A DNA stretch of 64,000 nt from NCBI RefSeq assembly GCF_003416895.1, contig NZ_QVIO01000012.1, forward strand, positions 46,430-110,429. Direction: 5' to 3'. The DNA is from Duganella sp. BJB476. GTDB taxonomy: Bacteria > Pseudomonadota > Gammaproteobacteria > Burkholderiales > Burkholderiaceae_D. Below are positions 1 to 7,917 of the stretch, piece after piece; the first letter of the stretch is position 1; the number at the start of each line of letters is the position of its first letter. Under the pieces are notes generated by a model that saw nothing but the letters and a program-made list of their open reading frames with translations, searched no databases and was not told the DNA's origin. The position numbers and the translations under genes were made by a program.

Positions 1-288
1 GTTGGCGATCACGCGCACGCCGACGCCGGAGGATTCGGTGTTGACGATGTTTTCCACGTTCAGGTCGCGCGTGGTGAGGAACTGGTTCAGGTAGCGGCCG
101 ATGCGCACGTCGCAGTAGCTGGCGCCGGCCTTGGTGGCGGCGTTCATCGCGGCGTCGGCCAGCGATTTCTTGAACTGCACGGCCATGGGGTTGAGCAGCT
201 CTTCGGCCGCGATGGCGTTGCCGAAGACCGGTATCAGCAGGCTGCCACCGGCGGCCGCACTAACTTTTAGAAATGAACGTCGTTCCAC
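1..288 (-). CDS. TldD-like metallopeptidase, second copy (partial, N-terminal 96 residues)
   Basis: This is the 5' end of a gene that runs off the left edge of the window. The start chosen is GTG at 288, preceded by GGGAG five bases upstream. An overlapping ATG at 290 is in another frame. The first residues read MERRSFLKVS followed by a hydrophobic stretch and AIAAEE, a good Tat signal peptide (RR-x-F-L-K). The visible part aligns almost residue for residue with the N-terminus of the complete tldD-like gene at 1698-3335, so the two are paralogues. The metal-binding HExxxH would lie beyond the window. It follows the tldE-like gene (343-1680) on the same strand with a 54-base gap holding a hairpin. 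Family membership is firm by homology with its neighbour; the substrate is unknown. Confidence 0.85.
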   Translation of the reverse strand, partial: MERRSFLKVSAAAGGSLLIPVFGNAIAAEELLNPMAVQFKKSLADAAMNAATKAGASYCDVRIGRYLNQFLTTRDLNVENIVNTESSGVGVRVIAN

Positions 289-312
289 ATTAACTCCCTG
301 AAAAATGTAACA

Positions 313-334
313 GGGCCGGAACTGAGTCCGGCCC
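313..334 (-). terminator. Hairpin between tldE-like gene and second tldD-like gene
   Basis: An 8-bp perfect stem (GGGCCGGA/TCCGGCCC, 6-base loop) lies just after the tldE-like stop codon. On the minus strand it is followed by TGTTACATTTTT, so the T-tract is delayed. It could be a weak terminator or attenuator reducing expression of the second tldD copy, whose ribosome-binding site follows directly. Confidence 0.45.
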
Positions 335-342
335 CTGATGCT

Positions 343-1680
343 TTAAACCGCGTCCGACAGCGAGGTAAAGTTGAAGTCCCGCACCCGCATCGCCGGGATC
401 AGCAGCTGGAACTGCGACTCGTCACCCGCCAGGATCTCCGGCCGCCCCAGCTCCTCGATGTTGTTCAACATCGTCACCGGGCTTTCGTTGAAGCGGAAGT
501 TCTTGATCGGATGCTTGATCTTGCCGTTCTCGATGTAGAAAGTGCCGTCGCGCGTCAGGCCGGTCAGCAGCACCGACTGCGGATCGACCATGCGGATGTA
601 CCAGGTACGGGTGACCAGCACGCCCTTCTTGGTGTTGGCGATCAGCTCCTCGGTCGACTTGTTGGTGCCGGCCATGATGATGTTGCCCGGCGAGCCGACA
701 GCGCGCATGCCCTGCTTCTTGGCCCAGTAGGTCGAGTAATCGAGGTTGGCGACCTTGCCGCCCTTGATGATGTCCTGGCGTTCGCGGGCCAGCATGTTCT
801 GGCCGTCCCACGGCAGCACCGCCACGTCCTTGTCCCATGGATCGGCCCAGACGTTGACCTGTTCGTCGAACAGCTTCTCGCCCATGCGGTTGCCACCGCC
901 CTTTTTCGACAGGAAGCTGCGGCCCTCGTCGGCCTGGCGCGCGTCGAAGCCGTTGAACATGAAGCCCAGCAGGTCCGAGGTCGCCGCCGGTTCCAGGATC
1001 ACGGTGTAGCGGCCCGGTTCCAGCGCCTTGGCGTCCACCGAACGCAGCGCTTTTTCAATCGCCACGTTGGACGCTTCGCGCGCGTCGAACTTGCTGACGT
1101 CGCCCACGCTGCGCTTGACCCAGCCCGAACCGCGGCCGTCTTCGGTGCGCACGGTCACGGTGAAGTCCAGCCCCGTGTCCTGCTGGTAGCCGAACACGCC
1201 GTTCGAGTTGGCGACGGTGTTGAACTTGGTGCTGTCGCTGAAGAAGCCAGCCGCCACCAGCTTGTTCTTCTTGCTGTTCTCGATGCTGTAGGCCGCCACC
1301 TGCGCGCGGAATTCAGGATCGATGTCGGCGGTCTTCTGGAAGAAGGTCTCGCTGGCCTTGTATTGCTGCTTGGTCGGCGTCGGCATGAACTCCGGATTTT
1401 CCGGCGCCAGGCGGGCCAGGTCTTCGGCGCGGCGCACCACTTTTTCCAGCGACTTGTCGTCAAACTCGTTGATGGTGGCCGTGCCCTGCTTCTTGCCGAA
1501 GGCGACCGACACCACCAGCTGCGTGTCCTCGATCAAACCGGCGGTCGATACGGCGTTGCGGGCATAGCGGATGTTGCCCTTGCGGCTGCCGGTGATGTTC
1601 ACTTCGCACTGGTCGCCCTTGGAAAAGGACAGCACTTTGTCGCTGATGCGTTTTGCTTCGTCTTGACTCAAATTCTTCAT
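343..1680 (-). CDS. TldE/PmbA-like metallopeptidase partner subunit
   Basis: A 445-residue protein of the TldD/PmbA (U62) family. In the known E. coli TldD/TldE protease, TldD carries the HExxxH zinc site and TldE is the non-metal-binding partner of a heterodimer that cleaves small unfolded peptides. This protein has no HExxxH motif, so it is the TldE-type subunit. The N-terminus (MKNLSQDEAKR) is hydrophilic, with no signal peptide, unlike the Tat-tagged TldD-like proteins on both sides. It lies 17 bases after the tldD-like gene at 1698-3335 on the same strand, so the two are very probably co-transcribed. Starts at ATG 1680. Substrate unknown; the missing signal peptide raises the question of how it meets its partner. 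Confidence 0.85.
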   Translation of the reverse strand: MKNLSQDEAKRISDKVLSFSKGDQCEVNITGSRKGNIRYARNAVSTAGLIEDTQLVVSVAFGKKQGTATINEFDDKSLEKVVRRAEDLARLAPENPEFMPTPTKQQYKASETFFQKTADIDPEFRAQVAAYSIENSKKNKLVAAGFFSDSTKFNTVANSNGVFGYQQDTGLDFTVTVRTEDGRGSGWVKRSVGDVSKFDAREASNVAIEKALRSVDAKALEPGRYTVILEPAATSDLLGFMFNGFDARQADEGRSFLSKKGGGNRMGEKLFDEQVNVWADPWDKDVAVLPWDGQNMLARERQDIIKGGKVANLDYSTYWAKKQGMRAVGSPGNIIMAGTNKSTEELIANTKKGVLVTRTWYIRMVDPQSVLLTGLTRDGTFYIENGKIKHPIKNFRFNESPVTMLNNIEELGRPEILAGDESQFQLLIPAMRVRDFNFTSLSDAV

Positions 1681-1697
1681 CTCGTGGTCTCCAGGGC

Positions 1698-3335
1698 TTA
1701 GCCGATTTTGCGTGCGGTGTTGATGACGTTGATGCCGTTGAAGCGCGCCGTGCTGGCGCCATGCGACACCACCGACACCTGCGAAGGCTGGCCTTTACCG
1801 TCAAAGAAGGAACCGCCCATGCGCCAATCGCGTTCGTCGCACAGACCGGCGCAGGCATTCCAGAACTCCTGGGTGTTCGATTGATACGCCACGTCTTCCA
1901 GCATCTCGCCGATCTTGCCGTTCTTGATTTCGTAGAACAGCTGGCCGCCGAACTGGAAGTTGTAGCGCTGCTGGTCGATCGAGAAGGAACCGTCGCCGAC
2001 GATGTAGATACCCTTCTTGACGTCCTTGACCATTTCGTCCGGGGTCATCTTCTTCTTGCCCGCTTGCAGCGAGACGTTGGGCATGCGCTGGAACTGCACG
2101 CTGCTCCAGTTGTCCGCATACGAGCAGCCGTGCGATTCCTTCTCGCCGATGATGTGGGCCTGGTCGCGGGTGGCCTGGTAGTTGACCAGGATGCCGTCCT
2201 TGATGATGTCCCAGCGCTTGCACTTGACGCCTTCGTCGTCGTAGCCGACGTTGGCCAGCGAACCCGGGGTGGTCTTGTCGGCGACGATGTTGACCAGGTC
2301 CGAGCCGTACTTGAACTTCTTGGACTGCCATTTATCGAGCGTGGCGAAGCTGGTGCCGGCGAAGTTGGCCTCGTAGCCCAGCACGCGATCGAGCTCGGTC
2401 GGGTGGCCGACCGATTCGTGGATGGTCAGCCACAGGTGTTCCGGCGACAGCACCAGGTCGTACTTGCCCGGCTCGACCGACTTGGCGGTCAGCTTCTGCT
2501 TGGCCTGCTTGCCGGCCGCGCGCGCATCTTCGATCAAATCGTAGGACTTGGTGTACAGCGTGGTCACGCCGCCGGCCGCCTTGATCTTGTGCTCGGGACG
2601 GGCGTCCAGGTATTCGTAGCCCATGCCGACCGGCGACGACAGGCCCTGGCGCGAGCGGAACTTGTTGGTCTTCTGGTCGACGGCGGTGGCGAACACCGGC
2701 ATCCACAGGCGATGCACGTCCTGGTCGATGTAGGAGCCGTCGGTGGAGGCGAAGTACTTCTGCTGGTTGACCTGGAACAGCAGCGACTGCATGAAGCTGG
2801 CGCCGCCCTCCATGCCGGCCTTGTTGGCGGCGATCAGCAGCTCGGCCTTGTCCTTGATGGCGACGGTGCGCCAGTCCTTGACGATGGGCGTGGCCCACGA
2901 CACTTCGCCGACGCCCTTGACCGGGGCCAGGATGACCGGCTCGGTCTGCAGCTTGGCGTTGGCCTTGGCGATGGCGACCGCCTGGCGCGCGGCGGCGGCG
3001 ACGCCATCCGGGCTCATGTCGTTGGTGGCGGCAAAGCCGTAGGCGCCGCCGGCGATCACGCGCACGCCGACGCCGGCCGATTCCGTGTTGACCACGTTTT
3101 CGACGTTCAGGTCGCGGGTGGTGATGAACTGGTTCAGGTAGCGGCCTACGCGCACGTCGCAGTAGGAGGCGCCGGCCTGGGTCGCCGCGGTCAGCGCGGT
3201 ATCGGCCAGCATTTTCTTGAATTGCAGGGCGACTGGCTTGAGCAGCTCTTCCGCCGCGATTGCGCGACCGAAGGCGGGCAGCAGCATCGTGCCCAGGGCC
3301 AGACTACTAACATTGAGGAATGCACGTCGTTCCAT
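1698..3335 (-). CDS. TldD-like zinc metallopeptidase with Tat signal peptide
   Basis: A 545-residue TldD/PmbA-family protein. The N-terminus MERRAFLNVS plus a hydrophobic core ending AIAAEE is a Tat signal (RR-x-F-L). Around residue 304 is HESVGHPTE, the HExxxH zinc-binding motif of catalytic TldD subunits. It is longer than E. coli TldD (about 480 residues), partly because of the signal. ATG at 3335 has GGAGATACG just upstream. The next gene on the strand is the tldE-like partner and the one after is a second Tat-tagged tldD copy, so the operon encodes at least two catalytic subunits and one partner. Predicted location is periplasmic, unlike the cytoplasmic E. coli pair. Role inferred as peptide trimming or processing; substrate not visible. 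Confidence 0.9.
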   Translation of the reverse strand: MERRAFLNVSSLALGTMLLPAFGRAIAAEELLKPVALQFKKMLADTALTAATQAGASYCDVRVGRYLNQFITTRDLNVENVVNTESAGVGVRVIAGGAYGFAATNDMSPDGVAAAARQAVAIAKANAKLQTEPVILAPVKGVGEVSWATPIVKDWRTVAIKDKAELLIAANKAGMEGGASFMQSLLFQVNQQKYFASTDGSYIDQDVHRLWMPVFATAVDQKTNKFRSRQGLSSPVGMGYEYLDARPEHKIKAAGGVTTLYTKSYDLIEDARAAGKQAKQKLTAKSVEPGKYDLVLSPEHLWLTIHESVGHPTELDRVLGYEANFAGTSFATLDKWQSKKFKYGSDLVNIVADKTTPGSLANVGYDDEGVKCKRWDIIKDGILVNYQATRDQAHIIGEKESHGCSYADNWSSVQFQRMPNVSLQAGKKKMTPDEMVKDVKKGIYIVGDGSFSIDQQRYNFQFGGQLFYEIKNGKIGEMLEDVAYQSNTQEFWNACAGLCDERDWRMGGSFFDGKGQPSQVSVVSHGASTARFNGINVINTARKIG

Positions 3336-3776
3336 CGTATCTCCAAAAACGTAACAGCAAGGATTAGATTGCGGGCCGGTCGCCCGGGGTTCTGCTTTTT
3401 ATTTGCTTTTCTAGCTGGAACTACTTCGTTACCGCTCGTTGCTTTGCACTACACCTGAATATCCGCCGCCGTTTCCGCCGGTTTAGCAATATTAGCGCCG
3501 GATTAAGGAACGAGATAGGCAAAATGTGTGCCACGGGTATTCATGTTGCAAGTTGGTGTGGCGGACAGGATCTTCAGGGGTGAAGTGTCCGCCTATCTGT
3601 CCGCTCGACTGTCCGCCAGTGTCCGAAAGTGTCCGCCGGGTGTCCGCCGGGGCGGCCGTCACGGTTGGGCGGAGCGCCGTCCCAATTCGCTTGACCTTCA
3701 GACAAGCCTGCACCATGATCGCGCAGGGCGAGCGGCTGCGCATCGCCACCACCAACGAATCCTCAGGAGACTTCGC
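3336..3776. promoter_or_regulatory. Divergent intergenic region with phased repeats
   Basis: This 441-base region separates the minus-strand tldD operon from the plus-strand methyltransferase gene. I find no convincing gene in it. Open frames on either strand lack a good ribosome-binding site and are read across the repeat cluster. It must hold both divergent promoters, but I cannot place -35/-10 boxes with confidence. Its striking content is the TGTCCGCC repeat cluster at 3586-3648, described separately. Confidence 0.5.
3560..3648 (+). repeat. Six TGTCCGCC-type direct repeats with one inverted copy
   Basis: Copies of TGTCCGCC or near matches start at 3586, 3598 (ends CT), 3610, 3620 (ends AA), 3630 and 3641. 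Spacing is 12, 12, 10, 10 and 11 bases, about one turn of B-DNA, so all copies would face the same side of the helix. An inverted copy, GGCGGACA, lies at 3560-3567. The array ends about 130 bases before the methyltransferase start. It looks like a multi-site operator for one DNA-binding protein; the protein is not identifiable from the window. Confidence 0.8.
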
Positions 3777-4589
3777 ATGAAACGAACCGTACTTGCCGTC
3801 CTGGCCACCACCATGTTGATCGCAGGCGGCGCCATCGCCGCCGAAGATGCCGCGCTGAAGGCCGCCATCGCCGCGCCGTCGCGCACGCCGGCCAACGTCG
3901 AGCGCGACGTCTACCGCCATCCGTATGAAACGCTGAACTTCTTCGGCATCAAGCCGACCATGACGGTGGTCGAGCTGTCGCCAGGCGGCGGCTGGTACAC
4001 CGAGATCCTGGCGCCCTACCTGCGCGACCACGGCAAGCTGATCGCCGCCGGCAACGACCTGGCCGCGCCCGACGCCAACGAGCGCAAGGCCGCCGAGCGT
4101 TTCATCGCGCGCCTGAACACCAAGCCGGAGGTGTACAACAAGGTGGCGCTGGGCGTGTTCTCATCGCCGCGCAAGTATGAGTTCGCGCCGGCCGGCAGCG
4201 TCGACATGGTGCTTACCTTCCGCAACGTCCACAACTGGATGGAAGACGGCCCGGACAACCTGAAGACGCTGTTCGGCAGCGTCTACACCAGCCTGAAGAA
4301 AGGCGGCGTGTTCGGCGTGGTCGAGCACCGCCTGCCGGTCTCGAAGGTGCAGGACAAGGATGCCAGCAGCGGCTATATGCACGAGAAGTATGTGATCGGC
4401 CTGGCCGAGGCGGCAGGCTTCAAGCTGGCGGACAAGTCGGAAGTCAACGCCAATGCCAAGGACAACGCCGAGCACAAAGGCGGCGTCTGGGCGCTGCCGC
4501 CGACCTACGCCAACAAGGACGAGGACCGCGCCATGTACAAGGCCATCGGCGAGAGCGACCGCATGACGCTGAAGTTCGTCAAGCCGTAG
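3777..4589 (+). CDS. Exported SAM-dependent methyltransferase-like protein (COG4798 type)
   Basis: A 270-residue protein. The start at ATG 3777 is chosen because AGGAGA sits just upstream and translation from it begins with a clean signal peptide (MKRTVLAVLA, hydrophobic core, GAIAAED). The open frame extends further upstream, but only through the repeat region. At about residues 64-78 is VVELSPGGGWYTEIL, a class I methyltransferase motif I for S-adenosylmethionine. The later FRNVHNWMEDG fits the predicted-methyltransferase family COG4798. The combination of a SAM fold with an export signal is odd because SAM is a cytoplasmic cofactor. The substrate is unknown. It is convergent with the MCP gene, whose stop lies one base away, with no terminator in between. 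Confidence 0.8.
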   Translation: MKRTVLAVLATTMLIAGGAIAAEDAALKAAIAAPSRTPANVERDVYRHPYETLNFFGIKPTMTVVELSPGGGWYTEILAPYLRDHGKLIAAGNDLAAPDANERKAAERFIARLNTKPEVYNKVALGVFSSPRKYEFAPAGSVDMVLTFRNVHNWMEDGPDNLKTLFGSVYTSLKKGGVFGVVEHRLPVSKVQDKDASSGYMHEKYVIGLAEAAGFKLADKSEVNANAKDNAEHKGGVWALPPTYANKDEDRAMYKAIGESDRMTLKFVKP

Positions 4590-4590
4590 T

Positions 4591-6072
4591 CTAAAAGCGC
4601 GTGAACTTGTTCTCGTCGGGCGCGCCGTCGGCGACGAGGTCGAGCTTGCGCGCCGGGCGCGCAAGCTTGGCGCCCGTCTTCAGCACCACCGGCCGGCGCG
4701 CCGATCCGGCGCGCGGCGCTTCCTCGGCCGCATACTGCTTGAACACCGCCATCAGCCGGGTCAGTTGCTCGGCCTGCGCGCTCATCTCTTCCGACGTCGC
4801 CGCCAGTTCTTCCGAGCTGGCCGCGTTGACCTGGGTGGTCTGGCTGAGCTGACCCACCGCGCTGTTAATCTGCCGCACGCCGGAGCTCTGCTCTTCCGAC
4901 GCCGCCGAAATCTCCTGCACCAGGTCCGACGTCTTGCGGATGTTCGGCACCAGCGCATCGAACATATGGCCGGCCTGCTCGGCCAGCTCCACGCTGTCCG
5001 ACGCCACCTTGCTGATTTCCTGCGCCGCCACCTGGCTGCGCTCGGCCAGCTTGCGCACCTCGGCCGCCACCACCGCGAAGCCCTTGCCGTGTTCGTGTGC
5101 GCGCGCCGCCTCGATCGCCGCGTTCAGCGCCAGCAAATTGGTTTGATAGGCGATGTCGTCGATGATGCCGATCTTGCTGGCGATCTGCTTCATCGCCGCC
5201 GCCGTGGCCTTGACCACTTCGGCGCCGCGCGCCGCATCCACCGCCGCCTGGGTGGCGATGCCGTCGGTGACCTTGGCGTTTTCCGTATTCTGCGCGATCG
5301 ACGCCGTCATCTGCTCGATCGAGGCGCTGGTCTCTTCCACGCCCGCGGCCTGCTCGCTGGCCGCCTGCGACAGCGATTGCGCGGTCGAGCTGACTTCCTC
5401 GGAGGCACCGGCCAGGCTGCCCACCACCGCCTGCACTTCGCGCACGATGCCCGACAGGCTGCGCGCCAGCCACACCGCCAGCACGCAACCGAGCACGGCG
5501 ATCACAATGTCGATACCCAGTATCAGTTTCTTGGCGGAGTCGGTCACTTCCGTCATGGCGGCCGATTCGCCCTTGGTTTCGCTGTCGTTGACTTTGAGCA
5601 GCTTGCGGAAAGCGGAGGAGATGGCCTCGTCGGCGCCCTTGATGGCCTTGTCCATCTCCTGCGGCGTCATGCCTTTGTCGTGCATCGCCTCCAGCTGGAT
5701 CATGCTCTCGCCGTAGCTGCGGGTGGCGGTCGAAATTTCGGCGAGCAGGGCTTGCTCCTCCGGAGTCACGCTACCCGCGGCCTTGTAGTCGGTCATCTCC
5801 TTGTCGATGACCGCCAGGTCGGCGCGGAATTTGCTGTTGTTTTCGCCGCCGCGCAGGATGTAGTTCTTAAAATGATGGACTGCCTGGCCATGGGCGGTAA
5901 CGCCTTCCAGCACGGCGTTCTTGCGCACCAGGGTGATGGCCTCGAAGTCGCTCCAGTGTTCATGCAGCGAGCTCAGCTTGGCGAAGGCTACCACCCCCAG
6001 CAAGATCACCAGCAGCACGATGCCGCCAAAGCCGGCATGCAGCCGGGTTTCCATTTTCATCTGCTTGAACAT
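4591..6072 (-). CDS. Methyl-accepting chemotaxis protein lacking a HAMP domain
   Basis: A 493-residue chemoreceptor. Start ATG 6072 (MFKQMKMETRL) has GGAGAA upstream; the frame extends further but without a ribosome-binding site. Order: TM1 (about residues 11-32), a periplasmic four-helix-type ligand domain (about 33-185), TM2 (about 186-206), then the signalling coiled coil almost at once. The ~50-residue HAMP segment seen in the paralogues at 6195 and 8454 is missing. The hairpin tip is NLLALNAAIEAARAHEHGKG, with His replacing the Gly found in the paralogues. The C-terminus ends DENKFTRF, a possible adaptation-enzyme tether. It is the last gene of the chemotaxis cluster; ligand unknown. Confidence 0.92.
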   Translation of the reverse strand: MFKQMKMETRLHAGFGGIVLLVILLGVVAFAKLSSLHEHWSDFEAITLVRKNAVLEGVTAHGQAVHHFKNYILRGGENNSKFRADLAVIDKEMTDYKAAGSVTPEEQALLAEISTATRSYGESMIQLEAMHDKGMTPQEMDKAIKGADEAISSAFRKLLKVNDSETKGESAAMTEVTDSAKKLILGIDIVIAVLGCVLAVWLARSLSGIVREVQAVVGSLAGASEEVSSTAQSLSQAASEQAAGVEETSASIEQMTASIAQNTENAKVTDGIATQAAVDAARGAEVVKATAAAMKQIASKIGIIDDIAYQTNLLALNAAIEAARAHEHGKGFAVVAAEVRKLAERSQVAAQEISKVASDSVELAEQAGHMFDALVPNIRKTSDLVQEISAASEEQSSGVRQINSAVGQLSQTTQVNAASSEELAATSEEMSAQAEQLTRLMAVFKQYAAEEAPRAGSARRPVVLKTGAKLARPARKLDLVADGAPDENKFTRF

Positions 6073-6194
6073 GAGGGAATTCTCCAATCGGCGGGGTGGG
6101 GCACGAGTCATTGTGAACCAATCCACCGCCGCAATTCTCACCAATACTCACTTGTGGCGTACACCCCACGTCGCTAGCGGCCCGCGCCCAAGGT

Positions 6195-7895
6195 TCAGAA
6201 TTTAACGAAATGCGATTCGTCGGGTTCGCTCATCTCCGTCATGGTGCGGCTGCTGGTCACGCCGGCGGGGTTGGCGCCCGACCGGCCCTGCGGCTTGCGC
6301 GGCTTGGCGGGCCTGGGCGCCACCACCGTGCGGATCGGCCGCGAGGCGCCGGCCAGCTTGAAGAAGGACATGGTCTGCTGCAGCTGTTCGGCCTGGCCGC
6401 TCATCTCCTCGGCGGTGGCGGCCAGCTCCTCGGAACTGGAGGCGTTCTGCTGGGTGGTCTGGCTCAGCTGCGTGACGGCCGAGTTGATCTGGCCGACCCC
6501 GGCCGACTGCTCCTCCGACGCCGCCGTGATCTCCTGCACCAGGTCGGAAGTGCGGCGGATATTCGGCACCATCGCATCGAGCAGGTTGCCGGCCTTTTCC
6601 GCCAATTGCACGCTGCTCGACGCCACCTGTTCGATTTCCTGCGCCGCCACCTGGCTGCGCTCGGCCAGCTTGCGCACCTCGGCCGCCACCACCGCGAAGC
6701 CCTTGCCGTGTTCGCCGGCGCGCGCCGCCTCGATCGCCGCGTTCAGCGCCAGCAGATTGGTTTGATAAGCGATGTCGTCGATGATGCTGATCTTCTTGGC
6801 GATCTGCTGCATCGCCGCCACCGTCGACTTGACCGCCTCGCCGCCCTCGGCCGCCTCCACTGCCGCCTTGCTGGCGATGCTGTCGGTGACCTTGGCGTTT
6901 TCCGTGTTCTGCGAAATCGACGCCGTCATCTGCTCCACCGAGGCGCTGGTTTCTTCGGTACCGGCGGCCTGCTCGCTGGCCGCCTGCGACAGCGATTGCG
7001 CCGTCGCGCTCACTTCCTCGGAGGCGCTGGCCAGCGACTCGGCGCCGTTGTTCACTTCCTGCACCACCTGCGACAGCTTGTCGATCATGCCCTTCATCGC
7101 CGCCAGCAGGCTGGTGGTGTCGCCGGGCTTGAGCGCGACCTCGGCGCTCAGGTCGCCGTCGGCCACCTGGCGCACGATCTCGGCCGCATAGCCCGGGTCG
7201 CCGCCCAGCTGCTTGAGGATGCCGCTCAGGATCAGCATGCCCAGCGCCACCAGCAGCGCCAGCGCCACGCCGGAAGCCACGTACATGCTGCGCGACGCGC
7301 TGGCCGACGCCGCGTCGGCCTCGGTCACGGCGTCGGCGCCGTATTTGACGTTCATCGCCACCAGTTTGTCCAGGCTCTCCTCGACCTCGCGGAAGGCCGG
7401 CCGGTTATCGACCAGCGTGCGGTGCAGCACCAGGAACAACTCCTTGCGCTTGGCCGTATCGGCGTCGTGGATTTGCTTCAGCTGTTCGCCGAACTGCGCG
7501 TCCTTCTGTTTCCAGCCATCCCACTGCTTGACGAAGATCTTCCACAGCGCCGCCTCCTCGCTGCTCTGCGGCAAGGCGTCGTAAATCTTCCAGGCCTTGT
7601 CGATGTCGGCGAAGACCACCTCGCGGCGCTTGATCTGCTGGGAGATTTCCGTCGTGTCCTCCGGCGTCATCGCGACCACGTCGGCGCCGCGATTGGCCGA
7701 ACGGATCGCGGTCTTGCCTTCGTTGATGGTCATCAGCGCCTGCACCGACGGCAGGCGGTTCTTGCCGATCTCCGACAACATGGCGCTTTCTTTTTGCAAG
7801 CCCTGGAAGGCAATCAGCATCACCAGCAACAGCGCCAGCACGGCGACAGCGATCAGCGTCAGGATCTTGGTCCTGACTGTTATCGTGGAAAACAT
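6195..7895 (-). CDS. Methyl-accepting chemotaxis protein (tandem paralogue 1)
   Basis: A 566-residue chemoreceptor. ATG 7895 (MFSTITVRTK) is preferred over the TTG two codons upstream because GGGAG lies six bases before it. Layout: TM1 (about 10-30), periplasmic helical-bundle domain (to about 190), TM2, HAMP (about 215-265), then the methyl-accepting signalling domain with a hairpin tip NAAIEAARAGEHGKG. A proline/arginine-rich linker precedes the tail DESHFVKF. It is a very close paralogue of the MCP at 8454-10148, including long near-identical DNA in the signalling half, which indicates a recent tandem duplication with a cheW gene between the copies. Ligand unknown. Confidence 0.94.
   Translation of the reverse strand: MFSTITVRTKILTLIAVAVLALLLVMLIAFQGLQKESAMLSEIGKNRLPSVQALMTINEGKTAIRSANRGADVVAMTPEDTTEISQQIKRREVVFADIDKAWKIYDALPQSSEEAALWKIFVKQWDGWKQKDAQFGEQLKQIHDADTAKRKELFLVLHRTLVDNRPAFREVEESLDKLVAMNVKYGADAVTEADAASASASRSMYVASGVALALLVALGMLILSGILKQLGGDPGYAAEIVRQVADGDLSAEVALKPGDTTSLLAAMKGMIDKLSQVVQEVNNGAESLASASEEVSATAQSLSQAASEQAAGTEETSASVEQMTASISQNTENAKVTDSIASKAAVEAAEGGEAVKSTVAAMQQIAKKISIIDDIAYQTNLLALNAAIEAARAGEHGKGFAVVAAEVRKLAERSQVAAQEIEQVASSSVQLAEKAGNLLDAMVPNIRRTSDLVQEITAASEEQSAGVGQINSAVTQLSQTTQQNASSSEELAATAEEMSGQAEQLQQTMSFFKLAGASRPIRTVVAPRPAKPRKPQGRSGANPAGVTSSRTMTEMSEPDESHFVKF
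6350..7200 (-). repeat. Long direct repeat, copy 1 (MCP signalling and HAMP region)
   Basis: This stretch, encoding HAMP plus the signalling domain, is nearly identical by eye in base sequence to about 8610-9460 in the next MCP gene. The copies are direct repeats about 2.26 kb apart. Limits are approximate because no alignment was run. Recombination between them would delete the cheW gene in the middle and fuse the two receptors. Confidence 0.75.
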
Positions 7896-7917
7896 ATGCA
7901 ACTCCCGGTTGTATGCG

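Noticed and set aside
511..3458. Plus-strand frames opposite the tldD/tldE genes
   Set aside because: No ribosome-binding sites and biased low-complexity translation; the minus-strand genes are well supported.
3586..3648. TGTCCGCC repeats as a CRISPR array
   Set aside because: Repeat unit is only 8 bases and spacing 2-4 bases; there are no spacers or cas genes.
3492..4031. Minus-strand frame of about 179 codons crossing the TGTCCGCC repeats
   Set aside because: Overlaps the methyltransferase signal peptide region in antisense, has no recognisable domain and no clear ribosome-binding site.
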